Notes: generated by a model from the letters alone, not told the origin. Counted from the stretch's first letter, positions 52,790-63,789 are shown. The stretch is DNA of 64,000 nucleotides from Zoroaster sp. YZ-2022 (GCA_029582265.1 CM055828.1:4075402-4139401); one strand, 5' to 3'. Program-made: numbers and translations.

Positions 52790-53642
52790 GGGTGTGATTT
52801 GACAAAAGTAAAAAGCCTGGGTCTCCCTTTGGTCTAGAGGACAAAGCCCCCCTGAACCTCCTGGGTCTCCCTTTGGTCTAGAGGACAAAGCCCCCCCCCC
52901 CCCCAACCTCCTGGTCTCCCTTTGGTCTAGAGGACAAAGCCCCCTGAACCTCCTGGGTCTCCCTTTGGTGGAGAGGACAAAGCCCCCGGAACCTCCTGGG
53001 TCTCCCTTTGGTCTGGAGGACAAAGCCCCCTCAACCTCCTGGGTCTCCCTTTAGTCTAGAGGACAAAGCCCCCTGAACCTCCTGGGTCTCCCTTTGGTGT
53101 AGAGGACAAAGCCCCCCCTGAACCTCCTGGGTCTCCCTTTGGTGGAGAGGACAAAGCCCCCCTGAACCTCCTGGGTTCCCTTTGGTCTAGAGGACAAAGC
53201 CCCCCTGAACCTCCTGGGTCTCCCTTTGGTCTAGAGGACAAATCCCCCCTGAACCTCCTGGGTCTCCCTTTGGTGGAGAGGACAAAGCCCCCCTGAACCT
53301 CCTGGGTTCCCTTTGGTCTAGAGGACAAAGCCCCCCTGAACCTCCTGGGTCTCCCTTTGGTCTAGAGGACAAAGCCCCCCTGAACCTCCTGGGTCTCCCT
53401 TTGGTCTAGAGGACAAAGCCTCCCTGAACCTCCAGGGTCTCCCTTTGGTCTGGAGGACAAAGCCCCCTGAACCTCCTGGATGTTTATTTTTGGAGAATTT
53501 ACAGACTCTCTAGAGGTTTGGACACAATACAGGCTACGTTTTTATTTCCTTGGTGGCTACTTTTCTTTTTTTCAAGAAAACTTGGAATCAAAGGAAGATT
53601 TGTAAAAGAAAATCATGGAAAAATCATGAGAAATCACAGGCC
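52790..53642 (-). repeat. Interspersed element R2, copy 6 (inverted), with expanded 43-44-bp array
   Basis: On the plus strand it starts gggtgtgatttgacaaaagt and ends with sequence matching the reverse of the R2 5' part (gagaaatcacaggcctga). Between 52822 and 53480 about 15 units of ggtctccctttggtctagag plus gacaaagcccccctgaacct are repeated. The unit is the same segment amplified at 35267-36164. Confidence 0.92.
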
Positions 53643-53724
53643 TGAAATAAAACACTTTCAGAGGGAAGGTACAACATCGATAATTTTGACAAAACTGCTT
53701 CTACGAGTATGTTTCATTTCATTG

Positions 53725-54065
53725 ATTCAAGATTCAATAAACAGAGAATTAGCTGTTGCAAACTGCTAACCACTCTAAAGGACCTGTAGTATAAATGCAA
53801 AATAGTATTGCTATAAGTTCTTTCGGGTGCACCATATATACTTGAAAGAAGTGATGGCTCTGATATGAGAAGAGCTGGTTGGTTCTTCCAAGAAGTGAGT
53901 AATACATGGTGTATCCGAAAGAACTTATAATATCTATCTCCACCATGCAAAGCCTCAAATCCTACATGCAAAATAGTAGTTATTGGCCTTGCGTTTCAAG
54001 GTTCTTTTTCCCTTTGAGAAAGAACCTGCTAGGTTCGAAACATAAGGCCAATAACTACTATTTTG
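53725..54065. repeat. R11 repeat, copy 2, with two foldbacks
   Basis: ataagttctttcgggtgcac pairs with gtgtatccgaaagaacttat (53815-53930). aatagtagttattggccttg pairs with aaggccaataactactattt (53972-54063). Parts recur at 39685 and 26735. Confidence 0.65.
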
Positions 54066-54313
54066 GATTTGAGATATACATTAAACAACCAGCATGTGAG
54101 AGTTGCTGTGTATTACGTTGTGTCGTTAATGAGAAATTATTTTCACTTTACTCAAAGATGACAGATCAAAAACAATTCTAGGATAGATTGATACCTTCAT
54201 CAGCTTGTCACATAATTTGAAAATGCTGTTATTTTTTAATTACCTATCCTATACCTAACGTTATGTTCCACAAACTTAAACAATCGTAAATGCTATCACT
54301 TTGGATTAAACAG

Positions 54314-54411
54314 GACCTTTGAAGTTAGCTGTTGCACCTTTAGTGGACATCAAGACTGACCGGCAAATTACTGTCTCCTGGCAGCCAGTACAGCTAGTTG
54401 ACGGTTATGAG
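54314..54411 (+). CDS. Exon 60: FN3 domain 50, first third, type A
   Basis: Acceptor attaaacag enters in phase 1. The core is ITVSWQPVQLVDGYE, and the exon ends in phase 0 before gtaagg, earlier in the domain than most splits. A minisatellite fills the following intron. Confidence 0.87.
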
Positions 54412-54470
54412 GTAAGGATTTTTTTTTTAAATGACCAACAAATACAGTTTAACATCAGCATAGTGGTCAC

Positions 54471-54795
54471 CTGTCCGTTGTGGTCCCCTGTTCATTGTGC
54501 CCACCTGTCCATTGTGCCCACCTGTCCATTGTGGCCCACCTGTCCATTGTGGCCCACCTGTCCATTGTGGCCCACCTGTCCATTGTGGCCCACCTGTCCA
54601 TTGTGGCCCACCTGTCCATTGTGGCCCCCCTGTCCATTGTGCCCACCTGTCTATTGTTGTCACATATCTTAGCATTGTACCTACCTGTCCATTGTCTCCA
54701 CCTGTCCATTGTCTCCACCTGTCCATTGTCCCCACCTGTCCATTGTCCCCACCTGTCTTAGCTTTGTTCCAACCTGTCCATTGTGCCTACCTGAC
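54471..54795. repeat. 18-bp minisatellite (cacctgtccattgtggcc)
   Basis: About 17 units with ggcc, gtcc or gtct variants fill the intron that splits domain 50. The 18-bp period keeps frames open. Confidence 0.93.
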
Positions 54796-55005
54796 CTTTA
54801 TACCCCTTGTCTATTGTGGCCACCTGTGGCCACCAGTCTATTGCGACCACTATAGTCCGATGTGGTCAACTGTCCTTAGTGGCCACCTGATAACCTTTAA
54901 TGATGCATATCTTTAAAATATGTTATCTGAGATAATAACGTGGAACATCACTTGTTCTCCTCAAATCTAAATGCGTGTATACTGTTTTTTTTCTTGTTTA
55001 AATAG

Positions 55006-55180
55006 TTGTGTTACACATCTGAAGGCCGAAAGGGCAGTGTCTCTCTCGATGTCAATACATTTTCCTACGACCTCACGAGTCTGCAGCCAGACACACAATA
55101 CATCATCAGTGTGGCAACGACAGAGGGAATTGGTGAAAATAAAATCCAAAGCGAGAAGCAAACCATCATTGTCAGAACAG
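55006..55180 (+). CDS. Exon 61: FN3 domain 50, remainder
   Basis: Acceptor tttaaatag enters in phase 0 with LCYTSEGRKG, then LQPDTQYIISV and the type A tail IVRTG in phase 1 before gtgaga. Confidence 0.9.
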
Positions 55181-55715
55181 GTGAGATCCATGAACATTAA
55201 AATATACCAAATTAATTGAAATAAAATTGGCCGAGGATAAATATCAGAGGTTGGGGTTGTTTGGTCTGTTTTTGTTTGTTAAAGGGAAGGTTACGTACAA
55301 AACACTACCAACGCTTGTGGTATGGTATGTTTATTCTCTTTGAATCAAGATGTACACATCAAACAACCGGCCTGTGAAAGCTTCAACTCAATGCAGAGTC
55401 TAAGTCATGAGACAAGTGTTTTATAATTTGTGTTTAGGAGAGTGGATCGACATTTATTGTTTGAGAAAATTGACGAGAGATGCATTTGCTTCTCATAACA
55501 ATCGTTAATTTTAATATTCTGTTGGATTTGTTCTTGATATTTTAGCTGCTGTATGTTAACTTTCATGTGTTTTAAATTGGTTGGATGTAGACCTTGTAAT
55601 ATCATCATGTCTCTGGATTGTTGTTCATCCCTTGTTTTTGTATTGCCAGTGGAAGCCAAATTTTTGTTTTTATGATGCCAAATTCTTAATTTGTTACCGT
55701 TATCTTCTTAAACAG
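55181..55715. other. Intron 61: no element recognised
   Basis: A 535-base intron with no recognisable repeat or coding signal. Confidence 0.5.
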
Positions 55716-56012
55716 ACCTGGACAGAAGCATTCCCGACCTATCAATGTTTCGAGCGGGCGTTGTCGCTCGGCAATCCATCGAGCTACTCTGGAATGCCCC
55801 AGACAGGGACAACTTTGACGCCTACGAGCTTACTTACACCCCGTCAGTCATCGGCAGTCCGTCATCACCAATCATCATCCCTAAGGATTTCACCCGCCTG
55901 GAGGTGACTGAACTCGGGCCTGGACTGAGGTATGACTTCACCCTGCGAACTGTGAGGGGCACCGGTCAGACACAGGAACGAGGCGCTGATAACCGACTAC
56001 CAGTTACAACCA
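55716..56012 (+). CDS. Exon 62: FN3 domain 51, type A/C
   Basis: A 99-residue module with acceptor cttaaacag and donor gtgagt. The core is IELLWNAPDRDNFDAYEL, with the loop YTPSVIGSPSSP, the tyrosine corner LGPGLRYDFTL, and the tail PVTT. An A-like domain here directly follows another A domain, so the alternation changes parity. Confidence 0.92.
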
Positions 56013-56551
56013 GTGAGTCCATATGAGTTTGTTTTTTTAGGAATATAGAATGTAAAGGAGCATTTCCATGGTTACTCACGTTACATTTTTGGAGGTTTTA
56101 GGCCCACTCTTAATGCCATAATATATATTTCACTCATCAGTTTTTTTCACAGTAGTTGCATTATACCCAGACCTTACTCGGCACAAAATAATAATTTCAA
56201 AAATGTGTTATATATACGCTATATAAGAGGAAAAGCGACATTTATGCATATTCTAACAATGTAACGTCAGTAACCATAATTTTTATATTGTATAGCGTAC
56301 ATATAACAAATTGGAATTGAGTGGAATTGAGAAAAGAATACTTTTTCTTAAATTCAACAAGAAATTGTTAAACTTTTTAAAATAATAGCACCTCAGACGA
56401 AATTATTTCTAGGGAAGAATGATACCATCATAAGCTTTGTACTTATAAATGTAAACATCTGTTTATTTTTGAATTACCAATTCTGTACCTCAAAATGATA
56501 ATGGTAACGGATTAATTTTAATCTGTTTGAGTATATTTATGATTCCTGCAG

Positions 56552-56818
56552 CTATATCTCCTTTCGTTGTCCTCACCGGCTCGGTAACGGATTCCACCAT
56601 CGAGTTGACGTGGGGAAGTCATCCAGTGGCTGCCACCGAGGTGGAGGTTTCCTACACCCCGGCAATAGGAGATACGGCCAACCCGTCCAGCCAGTCGGTC
56701 CAGCAGTTCCCATTTCTGAAACTGCAAGGGCTGGTTCCGGACACCGACTACACGGTGACCATCCAGGCCAAGAACGGCAACCAAATCCTTGCTACCAATA
56801 ACCGGGTTATCCATACAC
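56552..56818 (+). CDS. Exon 63: FN3 domain 52, type B
   Basis: An 89-residue module with acceptor ttcctgcag and donor gtgagt. The core is IELTWGSHPVAATEVEV, then YTPAIGDTANP, the tyrosine corner LVPDTDYTVTI, and the tail VIHT. Confidence 0.92.
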
Positions 56819-57024
56819 GTGAGTACATTATTGTGGGGTTAACTCTTGGTTTTATTAGTTTGCTTAGTTCATTTTCAAATTTTCATTTCAACTTGTTGTC
56901 AAAGTTTTCTTTTTTTTTTCCATTTTTCTCTTTTACTTTCACTTTAGAGACAAAATAATTGTAGCATTTTGTTTTGATGTCATTTATAACATGTTGTTTT
57001 GATGTTGTTCAATTAAACCTCCAG

Positions 57025-57300
57025 GTTTGTCTGCACCGCCTCAACCCATCGTAAGCAACATCAAGTCCACTACCGTGGTCGTCTCACACACCCCACAAGA
57101 TGGTGAGTACCGTGTGGTCATCCGCTTGGCCTCTACGAATGGCGGAGGTGTGGAGGTCATCGATCCAGTCATCGGCTCCCAGGATGGGTGTTCCAGGATC
57201 CCGTTGAGGCGTCTCCAGCCCTCGACGCTCTATGAAGCAGTACTGGTGTACACGATTGACGGTGTGATGACGGCAGAAGCAGTCACCCTTTTCCAGACAT
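57025..57300 (+). CDS. Exon 64: FN3 domain 53, no Trp
   Basis: A 92-residue module with acceptor aacctccag and donor gtgagt. Strand B reads VVVSHTPQDGEYRVVI, where His takes the Trp position. It has a Cys in QDGCSRI and ends LFQTC, with the tyrosine corner LQPSTLYEAVL. Confidence 0.91.
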
Positions 57301-57339
57301 GTGAGTGGCTTACTGTAATTGTGGACCCATCTATAAGTC

Positions 57340-57550
57340 AACATTTATAGTCAACATATAAGCTAGTGTGTCAATGCGTCATCCGCAACATTTATAGTCA
57401 ACATATAAGCTAATGTGTCAATGCGTCGTCCGCAACATTTATAGTCAACATATAAGCTAGTGTGTCAATGCGTCATCTGCAACATTTATAGTCAACATAT
57501 AAGCTAGTGTGTCAATGCGTCAACCGCAGCATTTATAGTCAACATGTCAA
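57340..57550. repeat. 47-bp tandem repeat
   Basis: Four copies of tagtcaacatataagctagt plus gtgtcaatgcgtcatccgca and acattta, nearly identical, lie in the intron after domain 53. Confidence 0.92.
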
Positions 57551-57745
57551 TGTGGTGTGATAATTTGAGAGAAGAGAATCAATTTAAAGTTTTTCTTTTT
57601 TTTCAGAAAAAATGGAAAATGACATCACTTGTATTAAAATGGGATTGTACTGGATATAAAGGACCAATGAGTCATAAAAGAGAAAAAAATGTTTTGATTT
57701 TAATTTTTCTTTATTGACTCGATTATTAAATTGTTTTCATAACAG

Positions 57746-58012
57746 CGCCCTCAGTTCCTCTCGACTTTGGTGTCGTGGACGTATCCACAACCGCCATCGA
57801 GCTGTCCTGGCAACCAGGCATCGGCGACTTCACCAACTACTTGGTGACCTACAGTCCCGTCGGTCCCATAACCCCTGCCGCCACGCTGGTATCCAAGACA
57901 GACCCAAGGGTGATAAGGTTCACTGGGCTAACCCCCGGTACACTCCACCTCATCAAGGTCATACAACAAGGAGGAATCGTGCCACTTGAGAATACTTTCA
58001 TGAAGAGCACAC
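57746..58012 (+). CDS. Exon 65: FN3 domain 54, type B/C
   Basis: An 89-residue module with acceptor cataacag and donor gtaagt. The core is IELSWQPGIGDFTNYLV, with the loop YSPVGPITP. His replaces the tyrosine-corner Tyr (LTPGTLHLIKV), and the tail is MKST. Confidence 0.92.
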
Positions 58013-58902
58013 GTAAGTTTCCCCCATTTTTTTTCATTTTTTTTTCATCAGAATGTTTTGTTGGTGGACATGACGGCTTCATTTATGGCAAGCATTAATT
58101 TTGATGTCATCGTAACCATGGTCTTTTTGTGCCATGGCAAAACATTATTGCCGTCATTAACAAGAAGGTAACAAGTTCTTTCACCATGTACTCTTTTACC
58201 ATGTATCTTTTCTCTCTTTAAACCCCTATAGACTAATCCGTCGACCAGTTCAGTGGGCGCCGCCATGACTGCGGTGGTACCTACATTCTGCATTAAGCAT
58301 TCGTTTCCTACACAGTCCAGTGCTTCTTTGACTAATCTGAGCACTCGATTTGATGAAACACGAGCGCACCGCGTTTTTAAGAATGCATGTGACATGCGTG
58401 TAGTGTGGTACCACCGTAGTTATCGGAAAATAGAGGTCGACATATTAGTCTATATACTGTTGTAATCTCGAAAAACATAAATAATCACCGTTCTATATAG
58501 CAATTTATGCTTGGCCATAAGTCGATCAGGGTATCAACCATCCCTTGAAATATTTGTTATCTCGGGTGCTATCGTTTGAGTAAAATTAGTGAAATGATTC
58601 ACAAAATGAATTTCTGTCATCCGAAGACAGAAACTCAACGTTGATATGAATCAGAACAATCTGAGAGCATTTTCACTATAATCTCATTAACGACAAAATG
58701 AAATGAACTGAAACTTTCACTGGTTGCTTTTTGTTTTATAGATGTATCTTTTGATTTATATAAAGTATGGATGCATTTACTGTTTTTCCAAAACTGACTG
58801 TAAAGGAATGTACACCAAGGGTATTTACCCCCGAAATGGTTTTCAGATGGTAATTTTCACCAAATATCCAGAGAAGTTATTCTGCTGTTCCGTTTCTTGC
58901 AG
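58013..58902. other. Intron 65: no element recognised
   Basis: An 890-base intron. A GC-richer block around 58235-58440 stands out in composition, but I cannot assign it. Confidence 0.45.
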
Positions 58903-59166
58903 GACCAAACCGGCCCGTCCCCTTAGTAGCCTCGGATATCACCAAGGATGGAATGACCTTAACGTGGGGTGAGGTCAGCAGTAACCTGGACGGCTACATG
59001 CTGTGTTACTACCCCCCGGGCCCCATCGCGTCACCGTACGACGCCGGTCTGAGCAGGCAGATGCGACTGACAGGTCTTGAGGTGTCCACCACTTACCACA
59101 TCAAGGTGTATTCCTACATCGGCTCATTGGAAAGCGACCCGGGAGTCACCATCCAGCAAGCCACTG
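58903..59166 (+). CDS. Exon 66: FN3 domain 55, type A/C
   Basis: An 88-residue module with acceptor tttcttgcag and donor gtgaat. The core is MTLTWGEVSSNLDGYML, then CYYPPGPIASP, LEVSTTYHIKV, and the tail IQQATG after ESDP. A MITE starts about 20 bases past the donor. Confidence 0.92.
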
Positions 59167-59186
59167 GTGAATCTATAAATTCTGTT

Positions 59187-59431
59187 TGTGACTCGCTCTG
59201 GCAAAACCTGTAATAATGCGTAACAGCCATGAAAAGGTCAAAAACTGACCCCAGTGACCAGTTTGAGATTGTCATTTCACCATACAGAGTTAGAGCATTT
59301 TCTCTAGATTTTGATAGGAAAAAGAAAAATCCTGAAACGTTGTTAGGAACATTGTTAATTTTCACGATAAATTTGGGAGGTCACTCCGAAAAGTCGGGTC
59401 CAAGTTTAGGGTTTTGCCAGAGCCAGTCACA
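59187..59431. mobile_element. MITE family 5, copy in inverted orientation
   Basis: It starts tgtgactcgctctggcaaaa and ends ttttgccagagccagtcaca. The interior is the reverse complement of 28873-29121. It begins about 20 bases after the exon 66 donor. Confidence 0.78.
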
Positions 59432-59829
59432 TTTTTAAATAATAGACCTCTATCCCGCTGCATCCATCTTGGTCAGGTTCCCTGTACACGCAAGTAAGAT
59501 TATAGCGCAATAGTCTCAATGCATGAAAAGGGACCAGACTATTTCCCCATCCAGCCTCGGTTTGATAACATGGACTTGTATTGAAACAAAACAAGATAGC
59601 TGTGCCGTGATAAGGTCTATTGTTAACGTTCTGTTAATAAAGGGAAGTTACAAAATTGTTAATTTCTAGCTTATCAATTTAACAAAATAAAGCATATGAA
59701 TTTATTTTGACAAGTGAGGAACTTGCGAAGAAATAAGTCAGTACAGAACCACAAAACCTTAAAGGGTAGGTAAAACATTGTTAATTTCCAGATGATCAAA
59801 TTAACAAAAGTATTATCTAAAACCTCACT

Positions 59830-60152
59830 CAGGGCCGGATTTAGGACTGGGCAACCAGGGGCCTCCACATATTTCATGAAAAAAAAAATTGTAAGGAAAA
59901 ATGTAGGTTGACCTGAACTGTAGGCTGGTCTGTAAATATATGTACTGTACTATATTCTTGTTATGATTGATCATGATTGACCTGCTTGTTTGCTTATTCA
60001 GATTCTTTCTACTTGAAAAAATTTACTTTATGTATGACTGTAACTATGTCTTGTGACTCTTGTCACCTTTTAGTTTTTAGTATTCTAAGGTAGGGTGGGC
60101 CTCCACTACTGAAGGCTGCCCAGGGGCCTCCACATGTCTAAATCCGGCCCTG
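59830..60152. mobile_element. hAT-type MITE with perfect 8-bp target duplication
   Basis: The ends cagggccggatttagga and tctaaatccggccctg are inverted repeats. The 8-mer acctcact flanks both sides exactly (59822-59829 and 60153-60160). The CAGGG start and 8-bp duplication are hAT hallmarks. No transposase. Confidence 0.9.
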
Positions 60153-60512
60153 ACCTCACTGGGGGTAAAAGTTGTTGAATGTATCGATCACCCTGAGAAA
60201 TGATTGTTTTTTTTAAAGTGCTTTCATCTTGGAGAGATCATAAAAACATGTAAAAAAATTTTGTTGTATTCTGAAAAATGTGAGTACCCTATTGTGATAA
60301 ATCATTCACAGGTTAGTTTTATGATATGAAAACTAGAGAGATGAAATGAACATACATCACCAAATACCAATCTTTTCTTTAATCAGGATTCATGAAAATC
60401 AACTGTTCTTTCATGAAAAGTAAAGGGGTACACAGTAAGAGTAGACATATTAATAAATTATAATAAATCACAATGACCCCTGGTAACATTATCTTCCATT
60501 CAATTCTTACAG

Positions 60513-60600
60513 CGGAGGCCGACCCCGGTGATCTTCGCATTGAGGACTTTGATGAAACCACCATCACCATCAACTGGTTCACAATATCTACCATCAATGA
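60513..60600 (+). CDS. Exon 67: FN3 domain 56, first third, type B
   Basis: Acceptor attcttacag enters in phase 1. The core is ITINWFTISTIN and the exon ends on two bases of an Asp codon before gtaaga, giving the only phase-2 intron in the window. Confidence 0.86.
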
Positions 60601-60737
60601 GTAAGAACACTGCCCTCATTTAAAACCAGTATATTGACAACATGACATTTTTTTACAAAACTGTGGTGTGGTCCTGTTTTCTGCCCGGTGGTATGCACGC
60701 TCATCCTGTTTGATTTAGACATGATGTAACATATGAA

Positions 60738-60968
60738 GTTTTTCAACTATCGCTAAGTGAGAAATATGGTTCAGGGAGAACCATGGGGACTTCACAGGTT
60801 ACTCTCCGGGCATTTCGTTTCTCAACTATCGCTAAGTGAGAAATATGGTTCAGGGAGAACCATGGGGACTTCTCGGGTTACTCTCCGGGCATTTCGTTTC
60901 TCAACTATCACTAAGTAAGAAATATGGTTCATGGAGAACCGAGGGGACTTCACGGCTTATTCTCTTTA
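60738..60968. repeat. 80-bp tandem repeat, 3 copies
   Basis: Units starting near 60738, 60818 and 60898 share caactatcgctaagtgagaa and gggagaaccatggggacttc. The third is diverged and truncated. Confidence 0.9.
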
Positions 60969-61323
60969 TTTCATTGTGTCGTTAACAAGGGGGGAAAATG
61001 AAAATGCATTAAGATTGTTGCCACTTGGGCATCGTTGAAATTCTGCCTTCGGTTAGCAGAAATTCATTTGGAAATTATTTCTTGAATTTTCTTAAAATGA
61101 TAGCACCTGAGACAAATATTTCAAGGGATGTTTGATACCATCAGCAGCTTTACACCAAGTATGTTTTATGTAAAGCTGTCATCATTTGTTTTTTGAAGAT
61201 TTTTTTGCTTTTATACAAAAGCTTCTGTTCACTGTTTTATTTTTGGAAAAGCCTAAAAAATTTTAAACGCTTATTTGTATTGGAATGATAATATTATAAT
61301 TGTGTCTGCCTTCACCATTAAAG

Positions 61324-61502
61324 TTACCGACTGCGACGAACAAGACTGGACGGATCGGAAGAGGTGGTGTTCGACCAAACGGGAATTACTGACAGAAATC
61401 CACGGTTCACCTTCCAAAATCTGATGCCTGGAGAGGAGTATATTATCTATGTTGATCCGGAGAGTGCAGAGTACGGCGAGCAGTCCAGAAACCAACGAAC
61501 AA
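61324..61502 (+). CDS. Exon 68: FN3 domain 56, remainder
   Basis: Acceptor ccattaaag completes the split Asp codon and reads YRLRRTRLDGSEEVV, LMPGEEYIIYV, and the type B tail NQRT in phase 1 before gtaaga. Confidence 0.89.
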
Positions 61503-61527
61503 GTAAGACCAACAAATAAAAAGTCTA

Positions 61528-61850
61528 CGGTTTCTGGTCTCCGCACACGTCGGCTCAGACCCGCGCGTCAGCATTTTTAATTTTCTTCTTTTTTTTCTTT
61601 TTTTTTGCTATGAAATGATGTCCACTTGCAGCCAAAATAACTGGATCAGTTGGAATTCTGCCTTGCAGTGCTTTAAATGACTTTTTCACAAAGGGGTATG
61701 AACGTTTGCCCAATTTGTGAGGAAATTTGCTCCCCGCGTATACATGTATCACATATTTACCTGTTGGCAAAAAAAAAAGATTACCAAACAAAGAAGTGTG
61801 TCACCGCACCGATTTTTGAAGCCGACCGATGACCAGAAAGCAAAGACTTG
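61528..61850 (-). repeat. Interspersed repeat R8, copy 2 (minus)
   Basis: Its reverse complement follows 4489-4850 block by block (ggtcatcggtcggcttcaaa, tgtgatacatgtatacgcgg). Confidence 0.65.
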
Positions 61851-62022
61851 TTTGTTTTTTTTGGCTTCTATTAGCTTCAAAGGAATTGAAGTGTTGTCAC
61901 TCATAATGCCAACAAAGCGTCACATTATAAATTTATATAAAGATGTTATTAAAAATGTGCAAATTCATTAAACATTTTATTTCCTAACTCCAACGAGCAC
62001 GTTTCCCATTTTGTTGATTCAG

Positions 62023-62310
62023 AACCGAAGCCTCCATTGAACTTCAGAGTCACTGATGCCAGCGAGGATCTGATAACAGTGGAGTGGAATCCAGCGCCAT
62101 CTAACGTCGTCCATGAGTACATTTTGTCCTACGACCCGGCCTTTGGAGCGCCAGCTTCACCCATCGAGGTCTTCGCCTTTGAGCAACCCCTGATGCGTAC
62201 CATCACAAACTTGCGGTCAAACACCCAGTATACCTTCTCCCTGGTGGCCGTCTCGGGTACCAGTAATAGACAGATCGAGACAAGAAGTGACACTGTGACG
62301 CTACGAAATG
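62023..62310 (+). CDS. Exon 69: FN3 domain 57, type A/C
   Basis: A 96-residue module with acceptor tgattcag and donor gtaaca. The core is ITVEWNPAPSNVVHEY, with the loop YDPAFGAPASP, the tyrosine corner LRSNTQYTFSL, and the tail TLRNG. Confidence 0.92.
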
Positions 62311-62381
62311 GTAACATTTTGAATAAACGTTACTTCCCTTTTAAAAGCCCTAGTCAGGGAATTCACAACCTTTATACTGTT

Positions 62382-62603
62382 AAAGACACACTATCGTCAT
62401 GATCAACAGGGCATGGAATCAGAGTGCTAGTTTTAGATTAACTCAGTGACAGAAAATAATACTCCACATGATAATGTCATATTACCGGTGCTGCTGCATA
62501 AATGAGCCAGTATATTTCAGTCACTGTGTTCATCTTAAACTAGGACACCGATTCCATGCCCTGTTAAAAGTCTGCTCTGATCGTGAAGATACTGCCCCTT
62601 TAA
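62382..62603. mobile_element. MITE family 1, copy 4 (uninterrupted)
   Basis: A 222-bp copy with ends ttaaagacacactatcgtca and gatactgcccctttaa. It provides the empty-site sequence for the nested insertion at 14943-15285. Confidence 0.8.
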
Positions 62604-62715
62604 GTAATATTTTTCCCCTAAGTGTTTTTCATTTTCAAAATAAAACAAAAACATTTGATAAAATGTGTAGAATACCAATCTTGATAGATAAAGTGAATTT
62701 GTTTTTTCACCACAG

Positions 62716-62997
62716 TGACCCCACTATCCCTGGAGGTCACCTCTTTCACCCAGAACCAGATCAACATTCGGTGGGAGGCCCTGAGTGGTGGGAACTTCGA
62801 CCACTACCAGATCAGCTACACCCCGTACGTACCCCGCCCGGGTACCATCGCCTCCCCCCGCAGCATCCCGCAGGACTACACCCGACAGTTGCAGCTGTAC
62901 GGGTTGACCCCCGGTGAAGAGTACACCGTCACGCTGAGGACGACTCTCCGGGGCGTGGTCACGACAGACGCCATCAGTGTCGCCAGGCAGCGACTGA
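62716..62997 (+). CDS. Exon 70: FN3 domain 58, B position, C-like
   Basis: A 94-residue module with acceptor caccacag and donor gtaagt. The core is INIRWEALSGGNFDHYQI, with a long loop containing TIASP, the tyrosine corner LTPGEEYTVTL, and the tail RQRL. Confidence 0.92.
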
Positions 62998-63337
62998 GTA
63001 AGTTTGAGCACAAGGTGTCCACGAGGAACATCCCTAGCCCCACCTGTAGCCCAATCCTATCCTTCACCCCTAAAAAAATAAAAAGGACAAATCCCAATTA
63101 ACAAAAAAACAAATTATGAAGGTCGCCCATCACAAGGCCAAAAGGCCACTCAATTTGATGACATTTTGCATAGAAAATGCCAAATTATATGAGATGATTC
63201 TCCAAAATGATCCATCACTTTTTAAATGTATAACACAAATTCAGAATAGATTAATAATATGACACTCTTTTATAAACCATCAATGAATGTAAGACCAATG
63301 CTATATCAGGTGTTGTTGACATGCAAGTGTTTTCAGA

Positions 63338-63735
63338 TTGGTATCCTCATTGGGAGAGTATGGTTTCAATCAGGGTACAAGTATCTCCCGATGGGGATAG
63401 TATGGCTGACTTTGACCCCTGTCCCATTTGGGGCCTATTGGTATCCTCATTGGGAGAGTATGGTTTCAATCAGGGTACAAGTATCTCCCGATGGGGATAG
63501 TATGGCTGACTTTGACCCCTGTCCCATTTGGGGCCTATTGGTATCCTCATTGGGAGAGTATGGTTTCAATCAGGATATGAGTATCTCCCGATTAAGATAG
63601 TATGGCTGACTTTGACCCCTGTGACAATTAATGTTATTACCTGTCCCAATTGGGACCCGTTGATATCTTCATTGGGAGATATGGATCAATCAGGGTACAA
63701 GTATCTCCCAATCGGGATTGTATGTCTGACCACGA
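63338..63735. repeat. 100-bp tandem repeat
   Basis: Units start at 63338, 63438 and 63538 (ttggtatcctcattgggaga), followed by a diverged fourth unit from about 63658, in the last intron. Confidence 0.92.
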
Positions 63736-63789
63736 ACCCAGTGATGAGCAATACTAATCGACATCCTTAATATCTGTTTTATCCCGTAG

